Assembly: GCA_951799425.1 (NCBI GenBank)
Contig: OX637395.1
Location: 7,680,951 to 7,744,950 of the forward strand
Length of the DNA stretch: 64,000 nt
Source of the DNA: Ilex aquifolium
Taxonomy: Eukaryota > Streptophyta > Magnoliopsida > Aquifoliales > Aquifoliaceae
Direction: 5' to 3'
The notes under the pieces: generated by a model
What the model was told of the DNA's origin: nothing
Seen by the model: the letters and a program-made list of their open reading frames with translations, nothing else
Databases searched by the model: none
Shown: positions 35,801 through 42,913 of the stretch, in pieces
Layout: each line of letters starts with the position of its first letter
How positions within the stretch are numbered: position 1 is the stretch's first letter
Position numbers and translations under genes: made by a program

Positions 35801-37739
35801 CTTATCAACTGACTCTTCACTTCTCCTTATCTCTTATTGCTCTCAGCTTGAGTTTTATCAGGCTTCCCCTTCTCACAGCTGGATCCACTCAACCCACTCT
35901 CAGCTCAGGCTTCTGGTTCTCTCGGCTCGAATTAGGAGTAGCATGCTTAGTATTACTTTTCCTCAGTTCATATTCTTTTTATTAAGCATGCATTTAGGTT
36001 CCCTCTTTATTTTATTCTATGTAATTAGATTGCATCGAGGGGTCCCCCTGACTAGGTGTAATTTAATTCTTTAATCAATAAATTTCCCTCGCACCGTCGA
36101 GGTTCAATTAAAAAAAAAAAAAAAATACTCCGTTTGGTAGGAAGGATGGAAAATAGGAAGGATGGAAAGTAGGAGGGATACACTTTCTATCCTTCAAGGA
36201 AGGAAAGTAGGAATGATACACTTTCCTTCCTTTGTGTTTGGTTGGATGAATGGAAAATAAAAATGACAATTTTTTTTTTTTTTTTTTTTGTGTTGGCTAA
36301 GATTAGGGGTGACAATCGAGTGGTGTCGTGTCAAATTCGTGTTAAGTCACTACGGGTTTGTGTCGAATATTAATCAAATCTAACTCAACTCATTTAACTA
36401 ATTGTGTCATATCGAGTTGCGAGTTGACATGTTTATTTTTATTTTAAAAATTTTAAAAATTTTAAAAATTTTTTTAAATTTTTTAAATTTTTAAATTTTT
36501 AATTTTTAAAATTTTAAAATTTTAATTTTAATTTTAAAATTTTAAAATATATATATATATATAAATACAAATTTTATCATTGTATTTTTATATGAAATTA
36601 ATGTATATATTAAAATATATATAGACAAATAAGATACATCTCAACACAAATAATTAACTTTTCATCCACTTTCCTTCCGATTTTGGAGGGATTGATTTTG
36701 GTGAGTTGGAAGGAAAGTTAATTCATCCACTTTTCCATCCTTCCTACATTTCTTCCTTACCAAACATGATGTTTTATTTATCCCTCCCACTTTCCATCCT
36801 TCCAACTTTCAATCTTTCCATTTTTCCATCGTACCAAACGAAGCATTAGTGTGACATCAATGCATGATTTGACCAGGTAGAGTAAGCTGGATTTGGTGCA
36901 GTTTGGGCAGAGGAAGTGGTAACAGTTGGTGACGGAGGAATGACTGAGCCGTCAAGAAGTCCAAAGTAGATCGGTGCTAATCAGTATCTATTCGAGTTGA
37001 TCGAACCAAAGAAGATAGTTGTTTCCATTAAGTTTTACGGAGACAAAATTGGTAATATTAGTTAGTGGAAAAGGGGTGAGAAGATGGAAGATGCCATCAC
37101 AGTTTAAAAAAAAAATTGACAGATGCTTTTAGGCTCTGATACCATGAAAGAGGAAGAGAATAAAATTGTGTGAAATTGTATACCCATAAATGGGTGAACT
37201 GCTTGTATTTATAATTACAGAAAGAAGGAGTCATGATAAGAATGAATTACAAGATAAGCTAGAACTCTATAACCGAAAGATAGAGTTGTAGATTGGTATA
37301 AACCTAAATTAAAAGTCTGTTACAATTGATCTTCTATTATCTGTTGATTAAATCCAATTAAATTGAGTAAAATTGCTCAGAATTATCAATTTAACAACCA
37401 AACTCAGCATCTTGATCTAAATTTCATATTTTAGTTGGAAGTTGATTGAGTGCGAAAAGTCATTTTTGAAGGTTAATTAGGACAGATAGGTCATCTAGCA
37501 AATAAGTGGATGAGAGAGAAGGGAAAATCCATACCAGTGGTGTGGCCATGGAAAGCACAGGCAGTTGGGGAGTTATCTTTGTCTTGGTAAAGATTGTTGC
37601 ATCTCAAGCACCTCTTCTCTGCATTGACGACTTGCAATCTTTGTGGTTCTCTCTGATCGAATTTTGAGGTCGACTTAATCTTCTGAACATCAAATGGATT
37701 GGAGAGAGAAGGTTGAGAAACACTGTAAGCCAAAGCCAT
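20823..37739 (-). CDS. Small CHORD-like zinc-binding protein, two exons, 16.5-kb intron
   Basis: Exon 1 is 37739-37535 and exon 2 is 21052-20823. The join falls within a Gly codon (ACT G/GA GAG) at a GTATGG donor and a CTCTGCAG acceptor, giving 144 residues. The Cys/His pattern resembles a CHORD zinc-binding module: C44-x2-C47, C61-x2-H64 (SPTACAFHGH), W-S-C118-C119, and C129-x4-H134. Exon 2 also has a conserved-looking EKGLLALAPPHQGIDGEW segment. I recognise the two halves as one plant protein but cannot name a function. The first 40 residues are Ser/Thr-rich and basic, possibly a plastid-targeting region. The intron contains a dead duplicate of exon 1, a SINE-like retroposon and a 13.6-kb Copia nest, and would have to be removed as a single unit for expression. 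Both exons have open frames, so the gene may still work. Confidence 0.8.
22336..22829. mobile_element. TIR element with GTATC repeats, in the CHORD-like gene intron
   Basis: The inverted ends are GCTATGAAGCACGGATAC and GTATCCGTGTTTCATAGC. The 9-base word ATAGCATTA occurs at 22325-22333 and again at 22825-22833, which may be a target duplication overlapping the ends. Near the right end GTATC/CGTAT units repeat (about 22757-22810) and related GATAC words recur near the left end, so the arms can fold. No ORF is present. The superfamily is unclear; MULE is possible. Confidence 0.65.
23228..23430 (+). mobile_element. SINE-like retroposon with poly-A tail and 11-bp TSD
   Basis: TGTAATAGATA flanks the insert at 23217-23227 and 23431-23441. 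The body is about 200 bases, GC-richer than its surroundings, and ends in a run of about 15 A plus G. These are marks of LINE-driven retroposition. A TAGCTCTAAGTAG word near the start could be a weak pol III A box. A clear B box is not visible, so tRNA ancestry is inference. Confidence 0.7.
23688..23733 (-). pseudogene. Dead duplicate of CHORD-like exon 1 (3' part)
   Basis: The minus strand reads D-stop-SPDACAFHGHTT, matching DNSPTACAFHGHTT of the intact exon at 37535-37739. The Asn codon has become TAA and the splice donor GTATGG has become ATATGG. About 250 bases to its left (from about 23445) match the sequence left of the intact exon, so a segment was duplicated in tandem. The Copia element then inserted into this duplicate exon (TSD AATCC at 23729-23733). 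Confidence 0.8.
23734..23939 (-). repeat. 3' LTR of the Copia element
   Basis: This is a 206-base LTR. On the minus strand it starts TAATAAACGG right after the polypurine tract and ends CTCTTTCA. It differs from the 5' LTR (37145-37350) at about 10 of 206 positions by eye. The outer flank AATCC (23729-23733) matches 37351-37355. Confidence 0.92.
23940..23948 (-). other. Polypurine tract of the Copia element
   Basis: GTGGGGGAG on the minus strand directly abuts the 3' LTR start and would prime plus-strand synthesis. Its position fixes the LTR boundary even though the LTR begins TA rather than TG. Confidence 0.8.
25341..26442. mobile_element. MULE-type MITE inserted in the Copia RT, 9-bp TSD
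   Basis: CGATAAACC is duplicated exactly at 25332-25340 and 26443-26451. The ends AAGGTTCGAAGTATCGG and CCGCGACTTTGAACCATG are imperfect inverted repeats. A 9-base duplication is typical of Mutator-like elements. It is 1102 bases with no transposase. Notable internal features are an 11-bp perfect stem with a GATA loop (25355-25380), CT-rich runs near 25720-25770, and three 63-bp tandem units (25861-26050). Removing it restores the RT reading VGCKWVYRVKRRSDG. Confidence 0.9.
25861..26050. repeat. 63-bp tandem repeat, three copies
   Basis: Units start at 25861, 25924 and 25987 with AARTTATATT and contain ACAACCCCTCTATTTTC and TCTTTGTCAAACGATAAA. They lie inside the MULE-type MITE and differ at only a few positions. 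Confidence 0.9.
28790..29115 (-). pseudogene. Copia gag remnant, C-terminal part
   Basis: The minus strand reads LGLKTAKNAWDALENLYQQQ, then a stretch with VFKGTETITDYLHRIKSL and INEHIKDVD, typical of Copia gag (UBN2-like). Frameshifts follow. The N-terminal part lies at 36849-37097, beyond the LINE/MITE insertion. Confidence 0.8.
29195..30907 (+). CDS. LINE ORF1: nucleic-acid-binding gag-like protein (DUF4283 type)
   Basis: A 570-residue ORF without stops. Residues about 50-230 look like the DUF4283 domain of plant LINE ORF1 proteins (ALIGKCSYGRP, WISLPGLPLNFF, RVCIEVNLL). A CCHC zinc knuckle follows at C242-C245-H250-C255 (CKSCKKQGHGEETC). The C-terminal half is hydrophilic and low in structure, rich in Asn, Lys, Ser and Glu. 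The role would be to bind LINE RNA into the retrotransposition particle. The TGA stop (30905-30907) overlaps the ORF2 ATG as ATGA. Confidence 0.88.
   Translation: MSFSPMQHQIPPKPPDLSSNIPQTYASLFINQSLKPTDIHQPQKIDKPIVFYQGEPAFYFTSEEIKSSSQTLQYALIGKCSYGRPSIGVVKEVIRSKWGLTGDFEVGSIDQRHVLIRFERHEDYVKTWLKDATLIDDYLFRFFKWFSGFVPGIEPSIVPLWISLPGLPLNFFNKPYLELLVKPIGRVLAYDQATLSLSKPGVARVCIEVNLLQNNPNRIWIDMGEEGARWQKIIYERRKLFCKSCKKQGHGEETCRKRKLELIGEDNKGKNPELETNNATKASKEQNKGKEILQNPSLGKSNKETHDSVKILSQPRQSKTAQQTKGIWKQQQRPRKVNNSDVEGADVFGKDANQVLEVRDMREENPTLNLENGEHSGKDNQVQNSRDLPHKESRLQKDLENQLKDSENPLSSNSNLVMVENNRVGASSSEDKSAVEAQNFPTDIENLANAIELTNLELNELGVGHDMQGSQRAHGYPTSTFLVDHNYIARGSSHIVQDDDSGLRCSKDPPDKGYYSDSEVSSSTDGVEMDSYSAAFANHKAKHAMQDQVPPHSGMITRSKSSKLPSSNSQ
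30904..35064 (+). pseudogene. LINE ORF2: endonuclease, reverse transcriptase, zf-RVT, RNase H
   Basis: One continuous frame of 1386 codons interrupted only by TAG at codons 282 (31747-31749) and 307 (31822-31824). The apurinic-like endonuclease has SWNVRGAKN, GDFNTI and SDHCPLI (residues about 5-225). The RT has LKLDMMKAFDRMEW, RGLRQGDPLSPSLF and FANDTLIF, where the canonical motif is FADD, so catalytic Asp 688 is Asn. A zf-RVT region (CTLCYRESESAQHLFIDC) follows. A C-terminal RNase H has NTDGSSKGNPG, ETDS and REANAVADSLAK. The order is that of plant L1-type LINEs with acquired RNase H. Confidence 0.93.
35061..36074 (+). CDS. LINE third ORF (337 codons), unknown
   Basis: This starts at ATG 35061-35063, overlapping the ORF2 stop TGA (35062-35064) as ATGA, and stays open to 36074, about 50 bases before the poly-A tail. 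The product is Ser- and Leu-rich with hydrophobic stretches near its C-terminus (QFIFFLLSMHLGSLFILFYV). I recognise no domain. The region is pyrimidine-rich, which lowers stop frequency, so a chance ORF in a 3' UTR is the main alternative. Against chance are its length and its start in the same overlap type used between ORF1 and ORF2. Confidence 0.4.
   Translation: MINHFILCSVCRCLSSSYEVIFIKTNLNKFTKISKQTVQSVLYTVQNSKQDLSYSKYKGTHMERRMADFCSLFQRSQCSSVGFPLPGGLSVCPDLSLASQRSPILGSIFSAFSSLSAGFTPLYDLPVWEFCKEDWRFVTEEKLFFLASWSSWLFDLHADGLVSPSSIDLDLDLHLRRGCKISSSQILSVLTELRLSVFSHICSVSQGHSNCLSAAFLFVYSARSLLVYREVSCLIRKAEFHINKASALSTDSSLLLISYCSQLEFYQASPSHSWIHSTHSQLRLLVLSARIRSSMLSITFPQFIFFLLSMHLGSLFILFYVIRLHRGVPLTRCNLIL
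36849..37097 (-). pseudogene. Copia gag remnant, N-terminal part
   Basis: ATG at 37097-37095 on the minus strand opens MASSIFSPLFPLTNITNF, followed by VSVKLNGNNYLLWFDQLE and a TAG stop. Past the stop the frame continues FGLLDGSVIPPSPTVTT and AYSTWSNHALMSH before the MITE. This is the normal start of Copia gag with one premature stop. Confidence 0.85.
37132..37144 (-). other. Primer-binding site of the Copia element (tRNA-Met type)
   Basis: TGGTATCAGAGCC on the minus strand lies immediately inside the 5' LTR. This is the standard initiator tRNA-Met complement used by plant Copia elements. Confidence 0.9.
37145..37350 (-). repeat. 5' LTR of the Copia element
   Basis: This 206-base partner of the LTR at 23734-23939 is about 95% identical by eye. 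It is flanked outside by AATCC (37351-37355) and inside by the primer-binding site. Confidence 0.92.
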
Positions 37740-38415
37740 CCCGCACAGGAAGAGGATGAACTTTTTCGAGTATGAGTGGGTGTTGGGTTGGTGAAAAGTT
37801 CAAAGAATTTGGATTAATTGCACGGTAGGTCTCAAATTAATCTCACATCTTTAATATTTTAATTGTTTTATTTTATTTTGCATTGAATATACATTTATTT
37901 GGTTTCTCAAATAGATAACGTTTAAATTATAAATAATTTTCTATCATAAATTTATGACGTGATATTTAAATATACCAAATTTTAAGAAAACTACTACCAT
38001 TTCTGAAGTCAGTGTTCCGAAACATCAGGAGGTTCTCGAAATCCCTCATTGGCCTCGACCCGAGAGTTTTACATGCTCCTCCTTCACCCCCACTAAGGGA
38101 ATGACTCATCTCAGGAAGAGGGAAGACATCGGTAGCTCATGATAAAAAATGTATAATTTGTGGAGTTTTTTGACTAAATTTGGATAGAAAATTGGTCAAG
38201 AGTTATTCAAGTTATTTTTTTCTCATATTTAGGTATTACGTGACAAGTTTATAATAAAAAATCGTTCGTAATTTGGTCATTATCTACTTGAGAGAACCAC
38301 ATAAAAACGTATTTAATACTTCATGGACTAAAATGATCCAATTACAATATTGATAATGATAACCAAAATGAGACAAACCTCATATTTTGAGGATCTCTAG
38401 TACAATTAACCCAAG
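37740..38415. other. Upstream region of the CHORD-like gene
   Basis: Probably the promoter and leader of the minus-strand gene starting at 37739. No ORF or clear TATA box can be singled out, and no other gene is visible. Confidence 0.35.
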
Positions 38416-39038
38416 GGTTCGTTTGTTTAGCGGGAGAATGATAGAAAATGCAAGAAAGAGAAATTTTTAAAATTTTTTACGTGTTTGGTTAGCATGAAAA
38501 GGAAAATGATGGAAAAAATAATTTTCCTTCGTGCTTGAATTTTCTCACAAATAACCAACTTTTTTTTCTTGTAAAAAACACAAGAAAATGCAAGAAAGTT
38601 GTGATCTATAACTAACTTCCTATTTTACCCTTATTTTTCTTAAAATATTTTATTGGTTATTAATTCTAAAAAAAATTGGTATGAATTTAATTAATCATAT
38701 AATTTGGCCCAAAGACCTTTGTAGTGGTGATTGTCTTAAAATTAAGTTTCGAGTCATTTTTTAAAAAAATTTTAACTTCCAATTATAATTACATATTTTT
38801 TTTCTTTTTCAGACCGATTTAATATAATTAAGGGTAATTTAGACAATTATAAAAAATTTCTTATAACTTTTCTTTCTTTCAAACAATAGAATGAAATTTT
38901 TTTAAAATTTTCTGGTAAATTTTTCATTCTAACCAAATATATGTATGAAAATATATTTTCTATCATTTTCTTTTCTTTCACTTCACTTTCTATCATTTTT
39001 ATTTTCCATCATTTTTTTCTTCCTAACCAAACAGAACC
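38416..39038. mobile_element. MITE-like element with GGTTCGTTTG ends
   Basis: The ends GGTTCGTTTGTTTAG and CTAACCAAACAGAACC are inverted repeats with further symmetry inside (GAATGATAGAAAATG against CATCATTTTT and TATCATTTTC words). A 4-base CAAG repeat flanks both ends, but I cannot tell whether it is the true duplication. No ORF. Superfamily unassigned. Confidence 0.6.
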
Positions 39039-39078
39039 CAAGAGATTTTGATTATTGATGAGATTAGAGCATCTCCAA

Positions 39079-39736
39079 GACTACTAATATAAATAATTTA
39101 CGCATGTTAAACAAGTTAAGTGGGTTCGTGTTAGGTGTTAATAGGTTCGGGTAAAAAACTATTAAATCCGTACACGATTTGTTTAATTAATTAAATGAAT
39201 AGAAATATACAAACCGAGCACGATTCGTTTATTGTTACATCACACTGACTCGTTTAACCTATTTAATAAACGAACCGTATTAGATAGAGTCGGGCTAACA
39301 CGATAATTCTTTTAACCTGTCATCCATCTGATTGGTTTGTCATTAAAAAATCTATATAACTAATTAATAAACATTCATCCTAACTAATTAACAAACTACC
39401 AAAAAAAAATATGTTATTTAATTATGTCAATCCGCATTAAAAAAAGCATTTAAAACTATAAGAATGAACTCATCAAAAAATCAAATTTAATTGATCTAAT
39501 TATTAAATTGGATACATTATTGTGACTAAAAAAATTGACATAATTATTATTTTATTAATTTTATTTAAACGGGTAAACAAGTGATAAACCGGGTGACATA
39601 TTTCACCCGATCATGACCCGTTTATTGAGTAGGTTTAGCGAGTTCACTCGCTTACCACCCGCACCCGTTAAGGTCTCACCCAAATTCGCTTAACTCTTTG
39701 TCAGTTAATCATGTCGTGTCGAATTTTGACAGACCA
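39079..39736. mobile_element. Insertion with 8-bp TSD ATCTCCAA (hAT-like)
   Basis: ATCTCCAA is duplicated at 39071-39078 and 39737-39744, and the flanks rejoin into the PIF terminal sequence. The right end, read inward on the minus strand, is TGGTCTGTCAAAATTCGACA, common in plant hAT MITEs. The left end (GACTACTAATAT) does not match it well, so the left TIR has decayed or been rearranged. The interior has GGGTTCGTGTTAGG, AACGGGTAAAC and CACCCG words and no ORF. Confidence 0.7.
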
Positions 39737-39937
39737 ATCTCCAACCATGACTCAAATTTAGATTCAAATTTGAGTAAAAAACTTAATTTGGTATAAAACA
39801 ATATAATAAGCAAACTCAAATATTCATTCAAATCTTTTAAAAAAATTTCTTACTCTACCACAGCTCATTTTTTTTTTTAATTTTTTCCCACCAAATTTTT
39901 TTATCCTCTCTGTCTTCTGTTTCATTTACTCCAAAAC

Positions 39938-40638
39938 TAAGGGTGGCAAACGGGTGGGTTGGGTTGGTTATGGGTTGGGTTAAATTGGATTGAGCTAAAA
40001 TAAATCTAATCCATTTTTTACTCACCTAGTAAATCGGTTATAATGAGTTGGGTTAAACCGATTAACTCATAAAATAATTAAAATTCTTAATAGACACATT
40101 AGTACACCAAAATACACACACATTAATAGTACACCAAAATACAAACATACACACACACTAATACACCAAAACACACATAAACTAATACATTAAAAATATA
40201 CACACTAATACACTAAAATACACACTAATATACCAAAAATACACACACATATACTAACACAAAAACTAAAACACATTTAATAAAAAAATACACACATAAT
40301 GGGTCAGGGTCAATTGTGGGATATGGGTTGGTCCGTGGGTCATGGGCCAACTATGGGTCATGGGTCATCCGTGAGTCATGAGTGGTGTACTAGTGTGTGT
40401 ATGTTTTGGTGTATTAGTGTATATGTGTGTATTTATTGGCATAATAGTATGTTTATTTTTTGGTGTATTAATTTTATTACTTGTGTTATTTAACAAAAAA
40501 ATAAATACTCAACCTAATGGGTACCCATTTGTAATCCATATTAACCCGCTTAATTAAAATGAATCATATTACCCAATCCATTTATTTATGGACGGGTTGG
40601 TCGAATTAATGGGTAATGGATTAAGATTGTCACCTCTA
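39938..40638. mobile_element. hAT-type MITE, TSD TCCAAAAC
   Basis: The ends TAAGGGTGGCAA and TTGTCACCTCTA are inverted repeats. The 8-base TCCAAAAC flanks both sides exactly (39930-39937, 40639-40646). The interior carries degenerate ACACACTAATACACCAAAAT units (about 40090-40280) and, further right, their inverted counterpart, so the element can fold. GGGTCATGGG words repeat near 40300-40375. Confidence 0.88.
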
Positions 40639-40846
40639 TCCAAAACCTATATCCCTCTCAATATTTCCTTCCCTCCAAAATTTCATGCCCTTATCATTTT
40701 AATTCTTCCTTCCAAATTAAATTACAACCAACTTGTTTTATAAATAATCTACATCATTCATGCCTTTCTTCAACATTCTCATAGAAATGAATCTTTTAAA
40801 GTATATTTTGCTCAATTCTTCTTCATCTTATTCTTTTTTTTTTTTC

Positions 40847-42022
40847 CGATGATGATGATGACGAAGAAATATCTTCAATTGTTGATCTTTATGAGACAAA
40901 TAATGCCACAATATTGGAAATTTTAAGAGATGAGTTAGAACAACTCAGCAAACATGGTGATTCTGTTCTACGACGGAAATTCATCAATCGCGACAAATAA
41001 AAGGGTCATAATCTACTACTCCTGAATTATTTTGTTGAAAATCTAGTTTATCCCCCTTCAACATTTTCGGTGACGCTATGATATTGAAGCACACGATCCT
41101 CTTTTTATTCAAAAAATAGATGATTGTTGTGTTCTTGGATTATCTTCTCTTCAAAAGATGACATCCTTAACAAAACGTTCGCCTACGGAATGTCGGTGGA
41201 TGAATATGTGTGAATTAGGAAAAACACCGCAATCTTAAGTTCTAAAAGTTTTTGTCGATCAGTTATTGAAGTTTTTGAAAGTAAGTATCTCAGATCTCCA
41301 AAGGAGGAGGATATCGCTAGGCAACTTGTTGTTGGGGAGGCTCGTGGATTTTTTAGAATGTTGGGAAGCTTAGTTTGCATGCACTGGGAATGGAAGAACT
41401 GTTCGACTACTTGGTAAGGTCAGTATTGCAGCCATGTAAAAAAACCCTACTATAATTCTAGAAGTCGTAACTTCTTATGACTTATGGATCTGACATGCCT
41501 TTTTTTTTTGAATGTCAGGATCTCACAACGATCTCAATATCTTAGATCGTTCTCCTCTATTTTTCAAACTTGTCCAAGGGCGAGCCCTTTACACTAATTA
41601 CTCTATTAGTGGGCATACCTATAATATGGGGTATTATCTTGCTAATGTATATATACTTCATGGGCGACATTGGTTTAGACCTTTTCTTCTCCACAAAAAG
41701 CCAAGAAGTAACATTTTGCTATGATGCAAGAGTAAGCGAGAAAAGATGCATTTGGAGTTCTACAATCTCAATTATAATTATACGTGGAGCAGCATGGTTT
41801 TGGGATCCCGAAACACTTGGGGATATCATGAAGACATGTATTATTTTGCATAATATGATTGTTGAAGATGAGCAAGATGACTATGAGGATTTTGAATATG
41901 AAACATCATCATATGATACACCAATTATAGTTTCGCGAGAATTTAACAATGACTTTGAGTCCTTCATGGCTCGTCATGTAAGAATTAGATATAAAAATAC
42001 TTATCATGCCCCCCTAGAATGA
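40847..42022 (+). pseudogene. PIF/Harbinger transposase (DDE, HARBI1-like) pseudogene
   Basis: Across several frames the sequence reads in family order: RRKFINRDK, MSVDEYV, SVIEVFESKYLRSP, EDIARQLVVGEARGF, LGSLVCMHWEWKNC, GSHNDLNILDRSPLF, SGHTYNMGYYLA and LGDIMKTCIILHNMIVEDE. The first catalytic Asp (usually in GSIDCMHW) is replaced in GSLVCMHW. The second (DLNILD) remains. The region that should hold the Glu (DVERAFG) is damaged (RKDAFG). There are many stops and frameshifts, so it is certainly inactive. Confidence 0.88.
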
Positions 42023-42539
42023 CTTAATTGAGCATCTATGATAGCGTCGGGGAGGGAGTTGACTTTTAAGATGGAGAGAAATGTCATAACAAGCTACTGT
42101 TAATTCATGGTTCCTTGAATCAAACATTGTGATATTGTATTTTTGATATTTTAGGTCTTCCGTGTGGTTTTATTTCTCTTTAATCAATCATTGTGTATGG
42201 GCAAACAGTATGTTGATAAACCCAACATCAACTGGGGTAACCAGTATGTTTTTTAACCTTACATCATGCATGATTTGCGCATACCATGAAATCCAAAATA
42301 CAAACCTATTCAAGTAGTCTCACCATTTCAAACAAAAAAACCACAACTATAATTTAAAAGCATAACACTAATTTCAAGTAGTGATGTTTTTTAGTATGTA
42401 GCAAAAATATGTGGAACAACCAAGTGGAAATAATGAAATAACATTGTCTCAAGATCAAAAGCAATAGTGAACTCCGAGCAATAAATTAAAATCCATTGTC
42501 TATATTCGAGCAATTATCTGTCTTTGAAGATTTTCACAG

Positions 42540-42905
42540 TAGGACTTCTACATAGGAGTTAAATTGGACATGTCCATCAACATAATTTTATTATCCTCAT
42601 TTCTCTGTTCTATGTCATTCATCATTGCTAACATTTATAGTCGGGCCTTCCTATTCTTAGCCTTCATCTCATGATTTGCAGCCTTTTGTTGATCTCGTTC
42701 AATAGATCGAGAAGACATACCGGTCAACACTTCAAAAATTTTAGTTTGGTTGACTGCTATATCTTCAAACCTAGCATCATGAGTCACCTTTTTCCTATGT
42801 GATTCTTTCACAATCTTTCTATTATTTGATCATTTCGGTCTCTCTTTTGACGGTTCTGTTTCTATATCAAAGTCAACAGATACCAGAGTAGTAGGAGTCG
42901 AAGGT
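42540..42905 (-). pseudogene. Possible second ORF (Myb/NAM-associated type) of the PIF element
   Basis: The minus strand reads, with stops, VSVDFDIETEPSKERPK, RKIVKESHRKK, EDIAVNQTKIFEVLTGMSS, RDQQKAANHEMKAKNRKA. The lysine-rich core followed by a helical tail resembles the C-terminal part of the second protein carried by plant PIF elements. The convergent arrangement with the transposase fits. Assignment is by general pattern only. Confidence 0.5.
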
Positions 42906-42913
42906 GAGAATGT

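Larger units (their letters stand above)
29129..36124 (+). mobile_element. Full-length L1-type LINE with RNase H and poly-A tail
   Basis: The element is 6996 bases, flanked by the 13-bp duplication ATACTCCGTTTGG (29116-29128 and 36125-36137), and ends in about 18 A. It carries ORF1 (29195-30907), ORF2 (30904-35064) and an unexpected third ORF (35061-36074). A very short 5' leader (66 bases) precedes ORF1. It lies antisense to the Copia and to the host gene. Two TAG codons and an RT active-site change mean this copy can no longer move. Confidence 0.95.
29117..36845. mobile_element. Tourist-like MITE split by the LINE, TSD TTA
   Basis: The left end TACTCCGTTTGG (29117-29128) and right end CCAAACGAAGCA (to 36845) are inverted repeats flanked by TTA (29114-29116 and 36846-36848). 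The LINE at 29129-36124 inserted 12 bases inside the left end and duplicated 13 bases, so the MITE body resumes at 36126. Without the LINE it is about 720 bases. A second, unsplit copy is at 59625-60725. It arrived in the Copia gag before the LINE. Confidence 0.85.
23734..37350 (-). mobile_element. Copia LTR retrotransposon, decayed, with nested insertions
   Basis: Two 206-base LTRs are flanked by the 5-bp duplication AATCC. The 5' LTR is followed by a primer-binding site complementary to initiator tRNA-Met (TGGTATCAGAGCC). The 3' LTR is preceded by a polypurine tract (GTGGGGGAG). The order gag, protease, integrase, RT, RNase H is the Copia order. The element has no intact ORF. It is split by a MULE-type MITE at 25341-26442 and by a Tourist MITE (29117 to 36845) that in turn hosts a LINE (29129-36124). 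Without the inserts it would be about 4.8 kb. It lies in the intron of the CHORD-like gene, in the same orientation. Confidence 0.93.
39067..42905 (+). mobile_element. Decayed PIF/Harbinger element with transposase; right end lost
   Basis: The left end is TTA then GAGCATCTCCAA (39064-39078), continuing after an insertion as CCATGACTCAAATTTAG (39745 on). This is the same TIR and subterminal motif as the MITEs at 18992 and 19943. A transposase pseudogene (40847-42022) and an antisense second-ORF relic (42540-42905) follow. No matching right TIR is visible before the hAT remnant at about 42.9 kb. Two insertions (39079-39736 and 39938-40638) split the left arm. Confidence 0.75.

Noticed and set aside
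39930-40646. Telomere- or satellite-like reading of ACACACTAATACACCAAAA units
   Set aside because: They are confined to the interior of a hAT MITE with an exact 8-bp duplication, so they belong to that element.
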